DNA of 64,000 nt from Spirochaetales bacterium (GTDB lineage: Bacteria; Spirochaetota; Spirochaetia; Treponematales; Treponemataceae): NCBI GenBank assembly GCA_030540405.1, contig JAUNWH010000002.1:1-64000 (forward strand), in the 5' to 3' direction. The position numbers and the translations under genes were made by a program. Below are positions 9,062 to 14,929 of the stretch, piece after piece; the first letter of the stretch is position 1; every line of letters begins with the position of its first letter. The notes beneath the pieces were generated by a model. The model did not search any database, had not been told where the DNA came from, and worked only from the letters and a program-made list of their open reading frames with translations.

Positions 9062-9697
9062 TTATCTGTTCTTTTGTGCTATTTCTGACCATTCGCCATA
9101 ATTCTTTCCGTCAAAAGCACGAACCCAATAATACGGTGCATAGTTACTTCTAGTTCTGTCTATATGCTTAATAGGGGAAAATGAACCTTCTGCCATGGGC
9201 TTTGCAGTGGAAACATCATTTTCTTTGCTGTAATAAATCATATATTTCACAGCGTATTCTACAGGGTTAAATGAAAATTCGTAGATAGTTCCTAGAATAT
9301 CTGGAATTATCCAAGCATAAAAATTCTGAGGGGCAGGAAGATGCTTTGATTCATTTTTTTCAACTGAAATTGCATTGTTTTTTGAAAGCAACTTATAACG
9401 TGAGTTGTTGAGAATCTTTTTTGCGGTTTCAACTTCAAGTGCATTTTCCATACAAGCAGATTTTAAATCAGTCCAATTAGAAAAGCCTGCGATTTTTGCA
9501 ATTGTATGCTGGGAATTAGTCAATGTAAATGAAAAATCTTCTTTCTGAAATGGCAAGACAAAATCAGAAAAGATTGCATTCACATCAAAGAATTTAGGTT
9601 TAAAAATGTAAAGATTTTTATTTTCATCAAATGAACGGCTTTGATAATCTTTAAAAAGATTTTTTGCCTGCAATTTAAAATATTCAATAGAGTCCAT
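9062..9697 (-). CDS. Protein with Glyoxalase_8-like N terminus and FN3-like C terminus
   Basis: 211 residues. The N-terminal part (YFKLQAKNLFKDYQ ... SQHTIAKIAGFSNWTDLKSA, residues 6-85) matches by eye the short helical Glyoxalase_8-type module that has HxxA and GFxxWxxL. The C-terminal part (about 120-205: AVKYMIYYS, YYWVRAFDGKNYGEWSEI) has the strand and Tyr/Trp pattern of a fibronectin type III domain. No signal peptide, so cytoplasmic as read. Start at 9697 with AAGGA 8 nt upstream. First gene of the minus-strand operon, transcribed from the promoter at 9850-9878. Function unknown. Confidence 0.55.
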   Translation of the reverse strand: MDSIEYFKLQAKNLFKDYQSRSFDENKNLYIFKPKFFDVNAIFSDFVLPFQKEDFSFTLTNSQHTIAKIAGFSNWTDLKSACMENALEVETAKKILNNSRYKLLSKNNAISVEKNESKHLPAPQNFYAWIIPDILGTIYEFSFNPVEYAVKYMIYYSKENDVSTAKPMAEGSFSPIKHIDRTRSNYAPYYWVRAFDGKNYGEWSEIAQKNR

Positions 9698-9849
9698 AAT
9701 ATTATCCTTTTAAGCACCAGATTCGTATTGTCTTTTTTTGACCCGTTAACACCTAGCGACAGAAATCTGACACCAAGAAAAATATTATAGTATTGACATG
9801 ATTAAAGAATCTTTGCACGGGTAGCTAGCTTTATCAACGAAGCATTTAA

Positions 9850-9878
9850 AATATAATTTACATTCTTTCAAAAGTCAA
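9850..9878 (-). promoter_or_regulatory. Promoter of the HNH/lipoprotein operon
   Basis: Leftward TTGACT (9878-9873), 17-nt spacer, TATATT (9855-9850). The sequence just upstream (GTTCCGAACTTTGCTTTTCC on the minus strand) resembles that upstream of the promoter at 10848-10876, so the two may share an activator or a common origin. The 244-bp gap holds nothing else recognised. Confidence 0.6.
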
Positions 9879-9941
9879 TGGAAAAGCAAAGTTCGGAACT
9901 CTATTTCTTAAAAATATCAGTTCTTTTTAGTCATTCTCCCC

Positions 9942-10841
9942 TTATCTATACCCGGAATAACAGAGCGCGGCTACCCACATGCTTATTTTTTCCAGCTGCT
10001 CTGAATTTGTAATTTCTTCGGATATTATTTTGCCATCGGAAAAACGATATTCAACATTAACTTTTTTTGCAAAGCAAAAATCTGCAATGGCCATATCATC
10101 CCATAGGTTATATGAATAAGCATTGTATTCGCTGTTATAGGAAATTTCATTTTCAACAATTGTTTCTTCGCCTGTTTCTTTTGTAATGCTCAGCCTGAAA
10201 AATCCTGCGTTTTCATCGTCTGATTTGCGGTTTTTAATTATCAAATAATAATATCCATCGCTTTCTTTTAGAAAAAAAGTTCCTGAACCGGACAAGTCAA
10301 AATCCGCAAGCTCCGGATAATCAAAAAAATCATCCGCAGAAAATGAGCTCATGGTTTCGTCCTGAAAGTAGAAATCAATTTTATCTAACCGATATACATT
10401 CTCTCATAAAAATGAGTCCGTCAGATTGACTTTGCAATTAGCTCCAGGAATCAAATCGAGCTTGACAAGCAGACTTGTATAATCAGAATTTCCCGTATTT
10501 TTAAAGAAGATTTCCGCCTGCGTAATTTTTTTTACAGAAATATTGATGAATTTCAAATTTGGAGAGTCATAATCAGACATGTCTTTTCTGAAATAAGAAT
10601 CCGCCGGATAAACTATTGCGGGAACGGAAATCCCGGAATATTCCTGATATGCATAATTCATGGCTTTGCCCATAAAATCAGGATTATCAGACATAAAAGG
10701 ATAGTCGCTGAAAAGATAATATTTTGCAGTTGTTGACGCTTCAGAATCGCCAGATGAAACTTCAGCTTTATTTTTACTGCGGGCTATAGTGCATGAAGTC
10801 AATGATAAAAACAAAAGTAACATCAAAATGAACTTTTTCAT
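9942..10841 (-). pseudogene. Lipoprotein gene interrupted by one in-frame TGA
   Basis: A single 300-codon frame runs from ATG 10841 to 9942 and is broken only by TGA at 10406-10404, between NCKVNLTDSFL and ENVYRLDKIDFYF. The first part has a signal peptide MKKFILMLLLFLSLTSC with lipobox LTSC. The second part could restart at ATG 10352 without a signal peptide. The absence of other lesions over 300 codons suggests a recent nonsense mutation or readthrough. TGA is an ordinary stop elsewhere in this window (for example the MgtC gene), and no selenocysteine insertion element was noticed. Function unknown. Its promoter places the start codon at the transcript's first base. Confidence 0.75.
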
Positions 10842-10847
10842 AAAGTC

Positions 10848-10876
10848 AGAATAAAATACTGGCTTTTTAAAGTCAA
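10848..10876 (-). promoter_or_regulatory. Promoter of the interrupted lipoprotein gene, leaderless geometry
   Basis: Leftward TTGACT (10876-10871), 17-nt spacer, TATTCT (10853-10848), then 6 nt to ATG 10841 with no room for a ribosome-binding site. Upstream box GTTCCGCAC...GCTTCCATTGACTT parallels that of the promoter at 9850-9878. Confidence 0.6.
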
Positions 10877-10939
10877 TGGAAGCTATGTGCGGAACTTTAT
10901 ATCTCACCTCAAAAAAAATGTTGGCTATAACTTTTAATG

Positions 10940-10968
10940 TTGACTATAAAATAAAACAATGTTATTAT
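10940..10968 (+). promoter_or_regulatory. Promoter of the Phd/PIN toxin-antitoxin genes
   Basis: TTGACT (10940-10945), 17-nt spacer, TATTAT (10963-10968), followed about 40 nt later by the antitoxin start. The -35/-10 region is AT-rich and contains the short symmetric sequence AACAATGTTATT, a possible site for autoregulation. Confidence 0.6.
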
Positions 10969-11009
10969 TTTACTTGATAGCATTCAACTTGCAAACTATG
11001 GAGGAAACT

Positions 11010-11279
11010 ATGTGTAGAACTTCAATTTATGATGCGCGGAACAATCTTTCAAATTTCGTAAAGATTGCAGAAAGCGGTGAACCTGTTGAGCTTACAAGGT
11101 ACGACAAGCCGGTTGCGGTGATTATCAGCTATGAGGAATATGAAAAAGAATCGCCCAAAAATAAAACAAGCTGGCTTTCAGAATGGCGCGAAGAATACAA
11201 GGATGTTCTAAGCGATGAAGGAATTCCTCTCGGACCGAAAGTTTATGCTGACCCGAACAGGGTAATTTTCGAGGAATAG
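11010..11279 (+). CDS. Phd/YefM-family antitoxin
   Basis: 89 residues. MCRTSIYDARNNLSNFVKIA, then GEPVELTRYDKPVAVIISYE is the conserved Phd/YefM fold that binds the promoter DNA; the C-terminal tail (about 50-89, acidic, Trp/Tyr-containing) should wrap the toxin. The start at 11010 is fixed by GGAGG at 11000-11004, and an upstream in-frame ATG is rejected. The partner PIN toxin follows 92 nt later, an unusually long gap for such a pair, occupied by a palindromic intergenic repeat. Confidence 0.85.
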   Translation: MCRTSIYDARNNLSNFVKIAESGEPVELTRYDKPVAVIISYEEYEKESPKNKTSWLSEWREEYKDVLSDEGIPLGPKVYADPNRVIFEE

Positions 11280-11305
11280 CATTTAGCCCGGAAATCTCGC
11301 ACAAA

Positions 11306-11334
11306 AGATTATCCGATCAAGCCGGATAATGACA
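11306..11334. repeat. TGTCATT/AGATT palindromic repeat between antitoxin and toxin genes
   Basis: AGATTATCCGATCAAGCC continues to GGATAATGACA; TTATCCG pairs with CGGATAA. It is a short copy of the intergenic repeat family found throughout the window, and here it separates the two genes of a toxin-antitoxin operon. Confidence 0.7.
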
Positions 11335-11371
11335 CTGATAGTTAGCAATAAGAATCATTTACGGAGGAAAA

Positions 11372-11803
11372 ATGAAAAAAATATATCTTCTTGACACAAA
11401 CATCGTGTCAGAATTCTCAAAGGATTGTCCAAACCAAAACGTGATTGATTTATATGAGGCAAGAAAAAATTTCTGTGCTATTTCCGCCGTAACCTGGCAA
11501 GAACTTATTTACGGAGTTGAGAGAATGCCGGAAGGAAAACGCAAAGAATCAATCGTAAACTTTACTGAAAATCTAAAAAATAACATCGAGATAATTCCCT
11601 ACGACGATTTTGCAGCAGGAATATGCGGTCAGCTTTCAGGAAAATGCTCAAATGAAGGAAAATCTCTCCCATACTGCGACACACAGATTGCCGCAACCGC
11701 AATTGCAAACGGAATGGTTCTTGTAACTCACAATACAACAGATTTTACCGAGGCCGCAGAACGCTCTTTTTTACGTATGGAAGACTGGTTTTCTGTTAAA
11801 TAG
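11372..11803 (+). CDS. PIN-domain ribonuclease toxin (VapC type)
   Basis: 143 residues with the PIN signature: LLDTNIVSEF at the N terminus (first catalytic Asp, residue 8), a conserved Glu in TWQELIYG (about 45), PYCDTQIAATAIANG (about 102-116) and VLVTHNTTDF followed by MEDWF at the end. PIN toxins cleave tRNA or rRNA when freed from antitoxin. Its own GGAGG box lies just before ATG 11372. It pairs with the Phd-type antitoxin upstream; the mix of Phd/YefM antitoxin with PIN toxin is common in bacteria. Confidence 0.88.
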   Translation: MKKIYLLDTNIVSEFSKDCPNQNVIDLYEARKNFCAISAVTWQELIYGVERMPEGKRKESIVNFTENLKNNIEIIPYDDFAAGICGQLSGKCSNEGKSLPYCDTQIAATAIANGMVLVTHNTTDFTEAAERSFLRMEDWFSVK

Positions 11804-11840
11804 CCCAAACTTCGAGTTTTGATAAAAACAGTAATTTAAG

Positions 11841-11969
11841 TGTCATTCCCGTGCTACGACACTGCGATGTTTACGCAGTAAACTCGGTCAGGAATCTGTT
11901 GTAAATTTTCAATAGATTATCAACCGAGTTTCTTTCAGAAACATCTCAGGGTCAAGCCCGATAATGACA
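11841..11969. repeat. Long palindromic copy of the TGTCATT/AGATT repeat
   Basis: Begins TGTCATTCCCGTGC and ends CCCGATAATGACA. Inner segments GATGTTT and AAACTCGGT have complements ACCGAGTTT and AAACATC, so the whole 129 bp can fold as one imperfect hairpin. A related copy lies at 12228-12352. No reading frame of interest. Confidence 0.75.
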
Positions 11970-12010
11970 TTAAATTATAAAACTCGAAATTAAGGTTAAA
12001 TAATTCAAAA

Positions 12011-12142
12011 CTGAAGGAATACTTCCTAAGAGCCGTAGAGATACTTCCTAAGAGGCTAAGTAATACTTTCTTCAGGTCTTAGGAATATTCACTTCAACTC
12101 TTAGGAATACTCACTTCAGGAGTTAGGAAGTATTCCTTCAGT
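12011..12142. repeat. 22-nt-period array, six units, hairpin-forming
   Basis: Six consecutive units of exactly 22 nt. The first begins CTGAAGGAATACTTCCTAAG; units 4 and 5 begin TCTTAGGAATA; the last is AGTTAGGAAGTATTCCTTCA plus two bases. Units 1-3 read in one sense and 4-6 in the inverse sense, so the first and last unit can pair over about 19 bp and the whole array folds as a long imperfect hairpin. A second array with eight units is at 55511-55686. The units carry no spacers, so this is not a CRISPR. Confidence 0.9.
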
Positions 12143-12227
12143 TAAGCGTTGAATTTTGGTAAAAACAGCCGTTTAAAAATTATTATCCATCTCAAGTTTT
12201 TCTGTCATTATCAGGTTTGAATTTTTT

Positions 12228-12352
12228 TGTCATTCCCACACTTTATGCTGCGACGTTTGCGTAGCAAACTCGGTTTGGAATCTTTGACAACACAACAGAT
12301 TATAAACCGAGCTTCTTTCAGAAACATCGCAGGGTCAAGCCCGATAATGACA
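12228..12352. repeat. Long palindromic copy of the TGTCATT/AGATT repeat
   Basis: Starts TGTCATTCCCACAC and ends CCCGATAATGACA, parallel in design to 11841-11969, with inner pair GCAAACTCGGTTT and AAACCGAGCTT. A fragment TGTCATTATCAGG precedes it at 12202-12214. Together with the 22-nt array this fills the gap between the PIN toxin and the SUMF1-type lipoprotein. Confidence 0.75.
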
Positions 12353-12434
12353 TTAAATTACTGTTCTTATCAAAATTTGAAATTAGGGCCATATAGCATG
12401 AACGTTAGTTTTTTTATTGAAGAAAACAGAAAAA

Positions 12435-12518
12435 ACTCGGCGAGAATTTTTTAAAACACGCCATACTTTTTAAATTTCACGCCGAGAATTCAAGGAAAAC
12501 TCGGCGTGTTTTTTTTTT
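12435..12518. terminator. Bidirectional terminator cassette, copy 1
   Basis: CACGCCGAG pairs with CTCGGCGTG followed by eight T or more on the plus strand; on the minus strand an overlapping pair with CTCGCCGAG is followed by TTTTTT. The T-run overlaps the stop codon of the SUMF1-type gene at 12517. Nearly the same 80-bp arrangement recurs at 47533-47616. Confidence 0.75.
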
Positions 12519-13764
12519 ATTTTACAGTGCGGGCAAGGCGGAATCCGTTATCTTGGTAAAGATAAGCTGTCAGCTCACTTGCACTTTGGTAAGAACGATT
12601 AAAAATATTTGTAGAATCTTCTTCAAAACATCCACCACCTCTACGTATGCATCCAGCTCCACTTTCAATAGGGTCTGTCACTTCTCCTGTTGAAATACTG
12701 TTTGATCTATCAGAACAAAACTCCCAGCAATTTCCGCTCATGTCGTAAAGTCCAAGGCTGTTAGGATTTTTCAGTCCAACTTCATGGGTTTTCTTAGTAC
12801 TTCTAACACCATCGTCATTATACCATGCAACATCTCCTATAGTATCACTACCAGCATAAGTACAACCCCAGTCATTAGCATTTTTGTTTCCTCCACGGGC
12901 TGCAAATTCCCACTCTGCTTCTGTAGGCAAACGATAGCCATTATTTTCTAATTTATATGAAATTTGCCAGTTTGGAGCAATGGTCTTAATATTACTAAGG
13001 TCAATATTGTCATAGTCAATTTCAGTGCCATCCGACTGAGTAATTATATAACATTTATTAAGTCCCATTTTTATGGAAAGTTTATTGCAGAACAAAATCG
13101 CATGATACCAGTATATACCTTCAACAGGGCGCAGTTTTTGAGTTTCTCCATCTGCAGGGGAATCCTTAAAATTGCTTGGATTTACCCCCATTACAGCTTC
13201 ATAAAGTTCCTGCGTTACTTCGTATTTTCCTATGCTGTAAGGACTTAAAGTTACAGTGCGGCCGTCAATAAAAACACCTTCTGTTCCGCTTCCTGTAATT
13301 GTTGTGGCGGTATTAATTACAGTTGCAAGAGCTGTTTTTTCAAGCTTGGTTTCGTCTACAACTATATTTCCGTCTTCATCAATAGAAAAGGTGTTAGAAA
13401 GAAGTATTAAAGTTAAAGAACATTCTGTGGTTTTATCCGCTTCAACTTCTATCTTTTTGCTTCCAGAAGCGATAAGCTTATCATTATCAGAATCCCATGC
13501 CTCCACCTCAACGGTATATTCACCGGCTTCAAGCTCTGTAAACTCTATTACATCCCCCCCCAATGTGGCCTCTTTTTCTATAGGCTCTCCTTCGCCGATT
13601 ACACGGACAACAAACTTGTCGGCATTTTCCTTGCTATAAACATAGCGTCCGCCAGGCAGAGCTACACGGATTGAGCCGCCCTTTTCAGAGCTGCCGCTCA
13701 CATTCATGCAGGACGCAGCCACAAATAAAAACGCAAATAAAGCCGGAACAATAAATTTCTTCAT
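12517..13764 (-). CDS. SUMF1/formylglycine-generating-enzyme-like lipoprotein with a G8 tract
   Basis: 415 residues. Signal peptide MKKFIVPALFAFLFVAASC with lipobox; a beta-rich N-terminal module (about 30-140: SIRVALPGGRYVY, LEAGEYTVEVEAWD); then a SUMF1 fold (about 165-415: YSIGKYEVTQELYEAVMG, NNGYRLPTEAEWEFAARGG, LYDMSGNCWEFCSDR, NGFRLAR). The cysteine pair that catalyses formylglycine formation is not evident near RRGGGCFEED, so it is probably a non-catalytic treponemal surface lipoprotein. Start 13764 with GGAGG 6 nt upstream. Residues 68-71 (LGGD) are encoded across eight consecutive G (13554-13561), a slippage-prone tract. Confidence 0.85.
   Translation of the reverse strand: MKKFIVPALFAFLFVAASCMNVSGSSEKGGSIRVALPGGRYVYSKENADKFVVRVIGEGEPIEKEATLGGDVIEFTELEAGEYTVEVEAWDSDNDKLIASGSKKIEVEADKTTECSLTLILLSNTFSIDEDGNIVVDETKLEKTALATVINTATTITGSGTEGVFIDGRTVTLSPYSIGKYEVTQELYEAVMGVNPSNFKDSPADGETQKLRPVEGIYWYHAILFCNKLSIKMGLNKCYIITQSDGTEIDYDNIDLSNIKTIAPNWQISYKLENNGYRLPTEAEWEFAARGGNKNANDWGCTYAGSDTIGDVAWYNDDGVRSTKKTHEVGLKNPNSLGLYDMSGNCWEFCSDRSNSISTGEVTDPIESGAGCIRRGGGCFEEDSTNIFNRSYQSASELTAYLYQDNGFRLARTVK
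13554..13561 (-). repeat. G8 homopolymer inside the SUMF1-type lipoprotein frame
   Basis: Eight C on the plus strand, eight G in the coding sense, at codons 68-71. Gain or loss of one base would truncate the protein soon after its N-terminal module. Confidence 0.8.
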
Positions 13765-13796
13765 AAAAGACCTCCAATTAAAATGTACACATTTAA

Positions 13797-13956
13797 AGAT
13801 TGCCGGGGAGAATTCCGACAATGACAAAGGCACGGAACTGCCGGAGCAAGCCAGACAATGGCAGTTTTACATTTTCATGCCATTATCAAGCTTAGATTTT
13901 TCTGTCATTCCCGCGCTTGATTCCTTCTTGTCATTATCGGGCTTGATACGACAATC
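13797..13956. repeat. Degenerate copies of the TGTCATT/AGATT repeat upstream of the SUMF1-type gene
   Basis: AGATTGCCGGGGAG...CCGACAATGACA at 13797-13825 and fragments TGTCATTCCCGCGCTTGA and TGTCATTATCGGGCTTGA at about 13903-13946. No gene seen between the SUMF1-type start and the first 75-bp repeat. Confidence 0.6.
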
Positions 13957-13980
13957 TTATTTTAACTTTTCAGTAATCTA

Positions 13981-14055
13981 TTTTACATTATACTAAATAA
14001 ATTTCAAAAAACAACTTTTTGGCAGAAAAATCGTTAGATTTTTCCAATCAGTGTG
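13981..14055. repeat. 75-bp direct repeat, copy 1
   Basis: Matches 14394-14468 at 72 of 75 positions. Contains the hairpin GAAAAATC-GTTA-GATTTTTC. The two copies bracket the relic toxin-antitoxin locus. Confidence 0.9.
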
Positions 14056-14071
14056 GCAATTTAAAGCAAAT

Positions 14072-14359
14072 CTATTCCAGCCAGTCTTCAACAGAAAGTC
14101 CATCAATCCGGCTGAATTCCCTTACATTGTGGGTAACCAGTACTGAATTCAAGTTCAACACTATCTTCTGGCTCAACGAAAGAAGAATCCTGAAGTTTTC
14201 CAAATAGAGTAAAGAATTCTTTTGAATATGTGTCTTTAGAAGTATGTTCTTGCTTTAAATTGCTGGTTTTACTCACCAAAAACATAAAAAGTCATAAAGC
14301 TCCTGCTGTTTTTCCAACGTCAAAGATTCGTACATATCTTCAATCACAGAAAAAGACAT
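14072..14359 (-). pseudogene. Relic toxin-antitoxin locus: frameshifted antitoxin joined to the tail of a PIN toxin
   Basis: From ATG 14359 (GGAGG just upstream) the frame reads MSFSVIEDMYESLTLEKQQE then LYDFLCFW and stops at 14275-14273. A one-base shift gives LYDF followed by MFLVSKTSNLKQEH and on to VEPEDSVELEF, the layout of a short helical antitoxin. Right after that, in yet another frame, 14143-14072 encodes VLVTHNVREFSRIDGLSVED then WLE and a stop, the C-terminal end of a PIN toxin (compare VLVTHNTTDF...MEDWF in the intact toxin at 11372). About 100 codons of the PIN domain are missing. The locus lies exactly between two 75-bp direct repeats. Confidence 0.75.
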
Positions 14360-14393
14360 AAACACCTCCAGTTTATTTGCATATTGCAACTTC

Positions 14394-14468
14394 TTTTACA
14401 TTATACTGAATAAATTTCAAAAAACAACTTTTTGACAGAAAAATCGTTAGATTTTTCCAATCCGTGTG
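14394..14468. repeat. 75-bp direct repeat, copy 2
   Basis: Same orientation as 13981-14055, three mismatches. Lies directly upstream of the relic antitoxin start, so a copy may originally have been a promoter region or an insertion target. Confidence 0.9.
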
Positions 14469-14483
14469 AAAATAAACGCTTAT

Positions 14484-14526
14484 AAAAAAGCCTCCGGCGC
14501 AAACTGTTCAAGCTGCACTGGAGGTT
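14484..14526 (-). terminator. Terminator behind tRNA-Val
   Basis: On the minus strand ACCTCCaGtGC pairs with GCgCcGGAGG and is followed by TTTTTT (14489-14484). It lies about 30 nt after the tRNA 3' end. Confidence 0.65.
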
Positions 14527-14557
14527 TCGTTTTTATAATGGCGGCAAAACAAAAAAA

Positions 14558-14631
14558 TGCGCGGCTTTGGAATCGAACCAAAGACCCCAAGCGTGTCATG
14601 CTTGTACTCTAACCAACTGAGCTAGTCGCGC
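14558..14631 (-). tRNA. tRNA-Val (anticodon GAC)
   Basis: Cloverleaf: acceptor GCGCGAC with GCCGCGC, D arm GCTC..GAGT, anticodon arm CAAGC-ATGACAC-GCTTG (anticodon GAC), T arm TTTGG-TTCGATT-CCAAA, discriminator A. CCA is not encoded. The sixth acceptor pair is A opposite C, a mismatch. A likely promoter lies upstream on the minus strand: TAGACG (14673-14668), 17 nt, TATTAT (14650-14645). Confidence 0.9.
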
Positions 14632-14685
14632 AAAATATGCGCTTATAATAACAAAACTTTTCCCCAGCGTCTACCCATTTACAAT

Positions 14686-14714
14686 AGATTCCCATGTCAG
14701 GCACGGGAATGACA
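14686..14714. repeat. Short TGTCATT/AGATT palindromic repeat
   Basis: AGATTCCCATGTCAGGCACG then GGAATGACA; ATTCCC pairs with GGGAAT. Confidence 0.7.
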
Positions 14715-14788
14715 AGAAAAACTTAAATATAAATTTCTCAGTCAAATTTTACAATATCAAACCAAACAATAGTAATTTTAAGCAGGTT

Positions 14789-14880
14789 CTTAGGGTGCAA
14801 CCCTAAGCGGTGCAAGGAAAGGAGGGTGGTATGGAGGGAGGAAAAACTATGCTCCCGAATTAATTGGTTTTCCTCCCTCC
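14789..14880. other. Two hairpins and a possible 10-codon ORF upstream of the ABC-F gene
   Basis: CTTAGGGT-GCA-ACCCTAAG (14789-14807) is a perfect 8-bp hairpin. GGAGGGAGGAAAA (14833-14845) pairs with TTTTCCTCCCTCC (14868-14880) over 13 bp. An ATG at 14831 with GGAGG upstream would encode MEGGKTMLPN and end at 14863, inside the second hairpin. The promoter that best fits the ABC-F gene lies downstream of all this, so any regulatory effect would need an additional upstream promoter, which was not found. Confidence 0.4.
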
Positions 14881-14893
14881 AAAAAAAGGTTAA

Positions 14894-14922
14894 TTGAAAC
14901 TTCACTTTTTAACTGCTAAAAT
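14894..14922 (+). promoter_or_regulatory. ABC-F promoter, leaderless geometry
   Basis: TTGAAA (14894-14899), 17-nt spacer, TAAAAT (14917-14922) with TGC before it, then 7 nt to ATG 14930. No ribosome site precedes the start. Confidence 0.6.
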
Positions 14923-14929
14923 CTTGGGC

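Noticed and set aside
10404-10406. TGA as selenocysteine or tryptophan codon
   Set aside because: TGA acts as a stop for the MgtC-family gene, and no selenocysteine insertion hairpin or Sec-type protein family was recognised.
12011-12142. CRISPR array
   Set aside because: The 22-nt units are contiguous with no spacers, change orientation in the middle, and no cas genes are nearby.
12227-12454. 75-codon plus-strand reading frame
   Set aside because: It runs through palindromic repeat copies, has no ribosome site and no protein-like composition.
12517-13764. Active formylglycine-generating enzyme
   Set aside because: The SUMF1 fold is present but the copper-binding cysteine pair is not evident and the protein is a lipoprotein.
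14894-14929. Upstream TTG start for the ABC-F gene
   Set aside because: The TTG is part of the TTGAAA -35 box, and the family consensus start MNLLSVNNL lies at 14930.
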